NCBI GenBank assembly: GCA_018268455.1
Contig: JAFDWM010000011.1
Span: 1 to 45,549, forward strand
DNA from: Actinomycetota bacterium
GTDB taxonomy: Bacteria; Actinomycetota; Actinomycetes; Actinomycetales; Microbacteriaceae
DNA: 45,549 bases
Reading direction: 5' to 3'
The stretch's first letter is position 1. Each line of letters begins with the position of its first letter. The position numbers were made by a program, and so were the translations under genes. The notes under the pieces are model-generated. The model worked only from the letters and a program-made list of their open reading frames with translations. It was not told the origin of the DNA and did no database searches. Positions 41,406-45,549 of this stretch are shown piece after piece.

Positions 41406-42443
41406 ATGCGCCCCCTTGCCGCCCTCCGCGCCGCCCGACGCGGCCCGATCCTGCAGGTCGCGAAGTCGGCGGCGGCAACGATCGCGGCGTGGATCATCGC
41501 CGGCTGGGTGGTGCCGGGGCACCTGCCCGTGTTCGCGGCGATCGCGGCGCTGCTCGTGGTGCAGCCCAGCGTGAACCAGTCGTTCGCGAAGGCCGTGGAG
41601 CGCAGCATCGGGGTGATCGCCGGCGTCGTGATCGCGGTGCTGCTGAGCCTCGCGCTCGGACAGCTGAGCTGGGTCGTGCTGCTGGCTGTCGTCGTGGCGA
41701 TGGTCGCGGCGTGGGCGTTCAAGGCGACACCAGGCACCTCCAACCAGGTCGCGATCTCGGCGATGCTCGTGCTGGCGCTCGGATCCGCGAGCCCCGACTA
41801 CGCCATGGACCGGATCCTGGAGACCCTGATCGGCGCCGCGATCGGCTTCGTCGTGAACGTGATGGTCGTGCCGCCTGTGCTGCTCGCCCCGGCCCGGCGT
41901 GATCTGGCCCTGCTCGGCGGGGAGCTCGCCGCGTCACTCGACCGGCTCGGCACGGCGATCGTCGCGCCGCAGTCGTCGGCGCGGCGCAACGAGCTGATGG
42001 TCGAGGCACGACTGCTGCGGCCGATGAAGGCGGCGTCCGACGCCTCGCTGCGCGCGGGCGACGAGTCGCTCACCCTGAACCCGCGCGGCGGCCGGCATCG
42101 CGACGAACTCGCCGCGATGCACGCGCTGCAGGAACGGCTCGGGCCGGTGGTGACGCAGGTGATCGGCATGACCCGCGCCTACGTCGACCACTACGACGAC
42201 ACTCTGCCCTCAGAGCCGGCGGTCTCCGCGATCGCCGAGCAGCTGCATCGTGCGGGCCACGACGTGCGGCTGGCCGTGCAGCTCGCCGAGGTCGACCCGG
42301 AACCCGAGGCGATGACGTCCGTCATCCCGGCGCTCACGTCGCCGCTGGAGATCCGCCCGCCGTCGTCGCGCAGCTGGGTGCTGATCGGATCCCTCACCGA
42401 GGACCTCCGCCGCATCCGCGCCGGCCTGCGCGGCGACGGCTGA
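41406..42443 (+). CDS. FUSC family / aromatic acid exporter-like membrane protein
   Basis: A 345-residue protein. The N-terminal half (about 15-160) holds six hydrophobic segments, including AAATIAAWIIAGWVVPGHLP, ALLVVQPSVNQSFAKAVERS and ETLIGAAIGFVVNVMVVPPV. These match the FUSC/ArAE fold. The C-terminal half is soluble and helical. Relatives of this family export aromatic acids or are uncharacterised; the substrate is unknown. The start is supported by a -10 box 6 nt upstream. It is convergent with the GH35 gene. Confidence 0.85.
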   Translation: MRPLAALRAARRGPILQVAKSAAATIAAWIIAGWVVPGHLPVFAAIAALLVVQPSVNQSFAKAVERSIGVIAGVVIAVLLSLALGQLSWVVLLAVVVAMVAAWAFKATPGTSNQVAISAMLVLALGSASPDYAMDRILETLIGAAIGFVVNVMVVPPVLLAPARRDLALLGGELAASLDRLGTAIVAPQSSARRNELMVEARLLRPMKAASDASLRAGDESLTLNPRGGRHRDELAAMHALQERLGPVVTQVIGMTRAYVDHYDDTLPSEPAVSAIAEQLHRAGHDVRLAVQLAEVDPEPEAMTSVIPALTSPLEIRPPSSRSWVLIGSLTEDLRRIRAGLRGDG

Positions 42444-42510
42444 GGGGCGGATCCGGTCCCGGTCGTCGAGCGAGGACGGCCGTGCCGCAGACGGCCGAGA
42501 CGGCCCCGCG

Positions 42511-44277
42511 TCACGACCCGATGAACTCCTCGACGGGGCCGAAGTCGGGCTGCTCGCGGATCTCGACCGCGGATCCGATCGCGTCGGTGTCGAGGATCCG
42601 GATCTCGTTGCGGCCGGTGCGCCACAGCGGGGCCGGCGCATACAGGGTCACCTGCGGTCCCACCGCGCGCAGCCGGCCGAGCAGGAAGCCGTTCAGCCAC
42701 ACCATCGCGTTCGCCGCGCCCGGGACGGCGAGCCAGGCGTCGGCCGGGTCCGCAACCTCCAGGAGCGCCTCGGACAGTCCGTCGGCCGGCGCCGCCGGCA
42801 CCGCGTCCGCGCTGACGGGGAGCATGGGTGCGTCCTGCGGCAGGATCCGGTGCGTCCAGCCGTGCGCGAAGCGACGCCCGATCCGCACTCCGGCGAGGAT
42901 GCCCTTCGCCTCGCCGGTGCGCGGACCGTAGTTCACCCGGCCCTGGCTCTCCACGACGAGCGTGAGCACGCCGGATCCGCCCCCATCGTCCGGCAGCGCC
43001 AGCGACCGCTGCCCGTCGCGCTCGAGCACCCCGAGCCGCACCCCGTCGAGGTACGCCACGGCCCGGTCGTGCAGCTCGTCGATCGTGAGCGTCTCGCCCG
43101 GCGCGAACGTGACCGGCGCCTCGTAGACGACGAGGCCGTCCTCGGCACCGAGCTCCTCGAACGTCAGCGGCATCGGCGCCGCAGCTCCCGCGGGCGCGGT
43201 GTGCACGACGTCGAACAGCGAGGCGATCGCACGAAGCGGCGCCGACGCGGCCGGCTGACGCCGCGGCGGATCCGGGATCGGCGGCAGCTCGCCGTCGTGG
43301 AACGGGGCGAACGCCGCGCGCAGCGCGTGGAACTTGTCGTTCAGGGATCCGTCCTCGCCGATCGGGGCGTCCGAGTCGTACGAGGTGACGGTCGGCTGCA
43401 GCGCACCGTCGTGGTTCGCGCCGGCCCACAGGCCGAAGTTCGTGCCGCCGTGCGCCATGTACAGGCTCACGGATCCGCCCGCGTCGAGCAGCTCCTGCAC
43501 CGTTCCGGCCATGCTCGCCGCCGAACGCACGTGGTGCTGCTCGCCCCAGTGGTCGAACCAGCCGCCCCACAGCTCGGCGCACAGCAGCGGCTGCTCGGGC
43601 GTGCGCAGGGACTCGGCGAGCGCGACGCCGGTGCCGAACGTGAACGAGCCCATGGCCCCGTCGACGCTGCCGTTGCGCACCATGTCGGCGGTGGTGCCGT
43701 CGGCGGTGGTGAGCAGCTCGGTGATGCCCCGTGCGCGCAGGCCGTCGTGCAGGTGCTCGAGGTAGCCGCGGTCGCTGCCGAAGGATCCGTACTCGTTCTC
43801 CACCTGGATCGCCGTGATCGGTCCGCCGTGCACGGTCTGCAATGCCGCGAGCCGGGGGATGAGGTCGTCGTACCAGGCGTCGACGGCGGCAAGGAAGACC
43901 GGATCGCTCGTGCGCAGGGCGCGGGTGCGGCCGCTCAGCCAGAACGGGATGCCGCCGTTCGACCACTCCGCGCAGATGTACGGGCTCGGACGAACGAAGA
44001 CGTCCAGGCCGATCTCGCCCGCGAGCCGGATGAACCGCTCGGCGTCGCGCCACCCGGTGAAGTCGCGGTGACCCTCCGTGCGCTCGTGGAAGTTCCACGG
44101 GATGTAGGTGTCGACGGTGTTCGCCCCCATCGCGGCGAGCCGGCGCAGCCGGTCCTCCCACTGGTCGGGGTGGATCCGGAAGTAGTGCACGGCACCCGAC
44201 AGCATCCGGAACGGCTTCCCGTGGCGCAGCAGCACCCCATCGGCGTAGGTGAGCGCGGGCGCGGCGGTCTCGGTCAT
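42511..44277 (-). CDS. GH35 beta-galactosidase
   Basis: A 588-residue glycoside hydrolase of family 35. The N-terminus has GKPFRMLSGAVHYFRIHPDQ and ANTVDTYIPWNFHE. The acid/base lies in ITAIQVENEYGSFG (Glu160/Glu162 segment), and the nucleophile is Glu235 in LLCAELWGGWFDHWG. Jelly-roll domains follow, with PSA-type galactose-binding parts near the end. No signal peptide is seen, so it is probably cytosolic and acts on imported beta-galactosides. ATG 44277 follows GGGAGAG; the longer frame upstream has no homology. A degenerate LacI-like site precedes it. Confidence 0.93.
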   Translation of the reverse strand: MTETAAPALTYADGVLLRHGKPFRMLSGAVHYFRIHPDQWEDRLRRLAAMGANTVDTYIPWNFHERTEGHRDFTGWRDAERFIRLAGEIGLDVFVRPSPYICAEWSNGGIPFWLSGRTRALRTSDPVFLAAVDAWYDDLIPRLAALQTVHGGPITAIQVENEYGSFGSDRGYLEHLHDGLRARGITELLTTADGTTADMVRNGSVDGAMGSFTFGTGVALAESLRTPEQPLLCAELWGGWFDHWGEQHHVRSAASMAGTVQELLDAGGSVSLYMAHGGTNFGLWAGANHDGALQPTVTSYDSDAPIGEDGSLNDKFHALRAAFAPFHDGELPPIPDPPRRQPAASAPLRAIASLFDVVHTAPAGAAAPMPLTFEELGAEDGLVVYEAPVTFAPGETLTIDELHDRAVAYLDGVRLGVLERDGQRSLALPDDGGGSGVLTLVVESQGRVNYGPRTGEAKGILAGVRIGRRFAHGWTHRILPQDAPMLPVSADAVPAAPADGLSEALLEVADPADAWLAVPGAANAMVWLNGFLLGRLRAVGPQVTLYAPAPLWRTGRNEIRILDTDAIGSAVEIREQPDFGPVEEFIGS

Positions 44278-44304
44278 GTCTCTCCCGGTCGACGAGGCGT
44301 GTGA

Positions 44305-44318
44305 TGTTAGCGTCACCA
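44305..44318. promoter_or_regulatory. Possible LacI-type operator before the GH35 gene
   Basis: TGTTAGCGTCACCA has one good half-site of the TGTTAGCGCTAACA class and one degenerate half. It lies 28 nt before the GH35 start. On the minus strand the half-site includes TAACAT (44304-44309), a possible -10. Confidence 0.35.
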
Positions 44319-44359
44319 TTGTCTCGCATCGGGCCGCCCCGACACAGTTCGGTGCGGCA

Positions 44360-44365
44360 TAGGCT
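44360..44365 (+). promoter_or_regulatory. -10 box of the AlkD-like gene, leaderless
   Basis: TAGGCT ends 6 nt before ATG 44372. Confidence 0.5.
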
Positions 44366-44371
44366 GTCGGC

Positions 44372-45034
44372 ATGTCCACGACCCTGGCTCAGGCCCTCGC
44401 CGATCTTGCCGCCCTGGAGGATCCGAAGGCCCGCGCGATCAACGAGCGGCACGGCGATGCGCACGGTGTGAACCTCACCAGGATGCGCGGCCTCGCGAAG
44501 TCGATCGGCGCGGATCCGGATCTCGCCCGCGAGCTGTACGACGACGGCGACGTCGCAGGCCAGCTGCTCGGGATCCTGCTCGCGAAGCCCCGCACGCTCA
44601 GCGCCGACGACCTCGACACCATGGTGCGGACGACCCAGAGCTCGAAGGCGCACGACTGGGTGGTCGCGTACCTCGTGAAGAAGTCGCCGCACGCGGAGGA
44701 GCTGCGGGAGCGCTGGTTCGAGGATCCGGATCCGGACGCCCGCGCCGCCGCCTGGTCGCTCACCTCGGTGCGGGTCGCGAAGAGCCCCGACGGCCTGGAC
44801 CTCGATGCGCTGCTCGACCGGATCGAGCGCGAACTCGCCGGCGCCCCGAGCCGCGAGCAGTGGGCGATGAACGAGACCCTCGCCTACATCGGGATCCACC
44901 ATCCTGCGCTGCGCGAGCGTGCCGTGGCCATCGGTGAACGGCTGCAGGTGCTCGCCGACTACCCGGTGCCGCCGAACTGCACCTCGCCCTTCGCGCCGCT
45001 CTGGATCGCCGAGATGGTCCGCCGCCAGGGGTAG
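44372..45034 (+). CDS. DNA alkylation repair-like HEAT-repeat protein (AlkD-like)
   Basis: A 220-residue all-helical protein. The segment VVRTTQSSKAHDWVVAYLVK-type helix pairs, AAWSLTSVRVAKSP and NETLAYIGIHHPALRERAVA fit the HEAT-like repeats of the DNA alkylation repair (PF08713-like) family. AlkD members remove positively charged alkylated bases by a non-base-flipping mechanism. The catalytic Asp and Trp cannot be assigned with certainty here, and many relatives are uncharacterised. Own leaderless promoter, divergent from the GH35 gene. Confidence 0.75.
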   Translation: MSTTLAQALADLAALEDPKARAINERHGDAHGVNLTRMRGLAKSIGADPDLARELYDDGDVAGQLLGILLAKPRTLSADDLDTMVRTTQSSKAHDWVVAYLVKKSPHAEELRERWFEDPDPDARAAAWSLTSVRVAKSPDGLDLDALLDRIERELAGAPSREQWAMNETLAYIGIHHPALRERAVAIGERLQVLADYPVPPNCTSPFAPLWIAEMVRRQG

Positions 45035-45077
45035 CCCCGGATCCGAGAACCGGCCCCGCCCGGGCCCCGGCCCGGCC

Positions 45078-45121
45078 CGGCCCTGGGCCTACCGCGGCCC
45101 GGCCCTGGGCCTACCGCGGCC
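45078..45121. repeat. 22-bp tandem duplication, C/G-rich
   Basis: CGGCCCTGGGCCTACCGCGG begins at 45078 and again at 45100 (22-bp period). It follows the AlkD-like stop and precedes hairpin element 6, as the CCGG-rich block precedes element 4a. Confidence 0.65.
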
Positions 45122-45130
45122 GCACACCCG

Positions 45131-45205
45131 CTCGGGAGGAGAACTCACGCTCGGGAGGAGCGTTGGCGCGAAACCCTCCTCCCGAACCGGAGTTCTCCTC
45201 CCGAA
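45131..45205. repeat. Hairpin element, unit CTCGGGAGGAG (element 6)
   Basis: Direct units at 45131-45141 and 45150-45160 are followed by inverted units at 45176-45185 and 45195-45205. The 30-nt arms (45131-45160 and 45176-45205) pair at 26 positions around a 15-nt loop. It lies between the convergent AlkD-like and aldehyde dehydrogenase genes. No T-run follows. Confidence 0.8.
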
Positions 45206-45261
45206 GGCGCGAGGACACGCGGGCGTACGGGGCAGCGCATCGTGCGGCACCCCCGGGGCAG

Positions 45262-45549
45262 TCAGCCGACGCGCCGGTGCACGGACTGCGGCGTCAGGTA
45301 CGCCGCGAGCCCCTCCAGCCCGTACTCGACTCCCAGGCCGGAATCGTGCCTGCCGCCGAACGGGGCGTAGTGGTTCGAGGCGAACATGTTCACGCCGACG
45401 GATCCGGTGTCCATGCGCCGCGCGATGCGGAACGCCGCATCCTCGTCGCCGCCGAACACGATCCCGCCGAGGCCGAACGGGGTGTCGTTGGCGATGTCGA
45501 CCGCCTGGTCCACATCGGATGCGCGCAGCAGCGTGATCACCGGGCCGAA
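45262..45549 (-). CDS. Aldehyde dehydrogenase family protein, C-terminal part
   Basis: The gene enters from the right edge; only the last 95 residues are visible. FGPVITLL opens the fragment, then ANDTPFGLGGIVFGGDEDAA, RRMDTGSVGVNMFASNHYAP and FGGRHDSGLGVEYGLEGLAA. This is the standard C-terminal end of NAD(P)-dependent aldehyde dehydrogenases, ending at the oligomerisation strand. The catalytic Cys lies outside the window. The substrate cannot be inferred. Confidence 0.93.
   Translation of the reverse strand, partial: FGPVITLLRASDVDQAVDIANDTPFGLGGIVFGGDEDAAFRIARRMDTGSVGVNMFASNHYAPFGGRHDSGLGVEYGLEGLAAYLTPQSVHRRVG

Noticed and set aside
45035-45261. Small gene between the AlkD-like and aldehyde dehydrogenase genes
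   Set aside because: The frames here consist of tandem repeats and a hairpin, with no ribosome-binding site or recognisable protein.

Overview
The window is high-GC, gene-dense actinobacterial chromosome. The family set (purS/purQ, CebR-type LacI with GH1, KdpFABC-DE, VanZ-RDD, LAL-type LuxR), the TANNNT -10 boxes placed directly before start codons, and the strong GC3 bias suggest Microbacteriaceae, most likely Microbacterium or a close relative. This is inference from gene content; no rRNA is present to confirm it. I see no tRNA, rRNA, CRISPR array, prophage or insertion sequence.

Layout. 1-900: edge of a DHA2 drug-exporter gene coupled to its PadR regulator. 1057-1932: purC. 1957-2650: vapBC toxin-antitoxin pair. 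2747-4090: uracil/purine permease. 4125-6731: GH1 beta-glucosidase and CebR-like LacI repressor with a perfect operator. 6779-7300: apt. 7352-13543: a compact six-gene operon (sugar-binding lipoprotein, Php-type phosphotriesterase-like lactonase, ROK kinase, permease, YhfX-type PLP protein, single-domain ABC ATPase), divergent from a ROK repressor (13732-14889). This looks like an uptake and catabolic pathway for an unidentified sugar or sugar derivative, and it is the best candidate for an undescribed metabolic system. 14950-15902: purS-purQ. 16107-25117: single genes (DHFR-like, DUF1761, Zn-SDR, 2-hydroxyacid dehydrogenase, GH13 alpha-glucosidase, MFS, M20 amidohydrolase). 25171-36550: potassium/stress island with a small alarmone synthetase, a KimA-like K+ importer and a Kdp operon. 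That operon includes kdpF and a second, unnamed 27-residue membrane mini-protein, and ends in kdpDE. 36578-45549: VanZ-RDD protein, LAL regulator, unknown protein, FUSC exporter, GH35 beta-galactosidase, AlkD-like repair protein and the 3' end of an aldehyde dehydrogenase gene.

Two genome-scale signals cut across the genes. First, the palindrome GGATCC occurs roughly 150 times by hand count, in all reading frames and between genes. That is about ten times the chance expectation, and resembles the HIP1 palindrome of cyanobacteria. Second, eight or nine long imperfect hairpins (63-121 bp) share one architecture: two direct copies of a short unit followed by two inverted copies, with near equal arms. 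The unit sequence differs between sites. Seven lie between genes in every orientation context, two of these are near-identical neighbours, and one has become the 3' coding end of kdpD.

At least eleven genes have a TANNNT-like hexamer ending 6-8 nt before the start codon, pointing to widespread leaderless transcription. That rule also settles several starts (vapB, the SDR, the alarmone synthetase).
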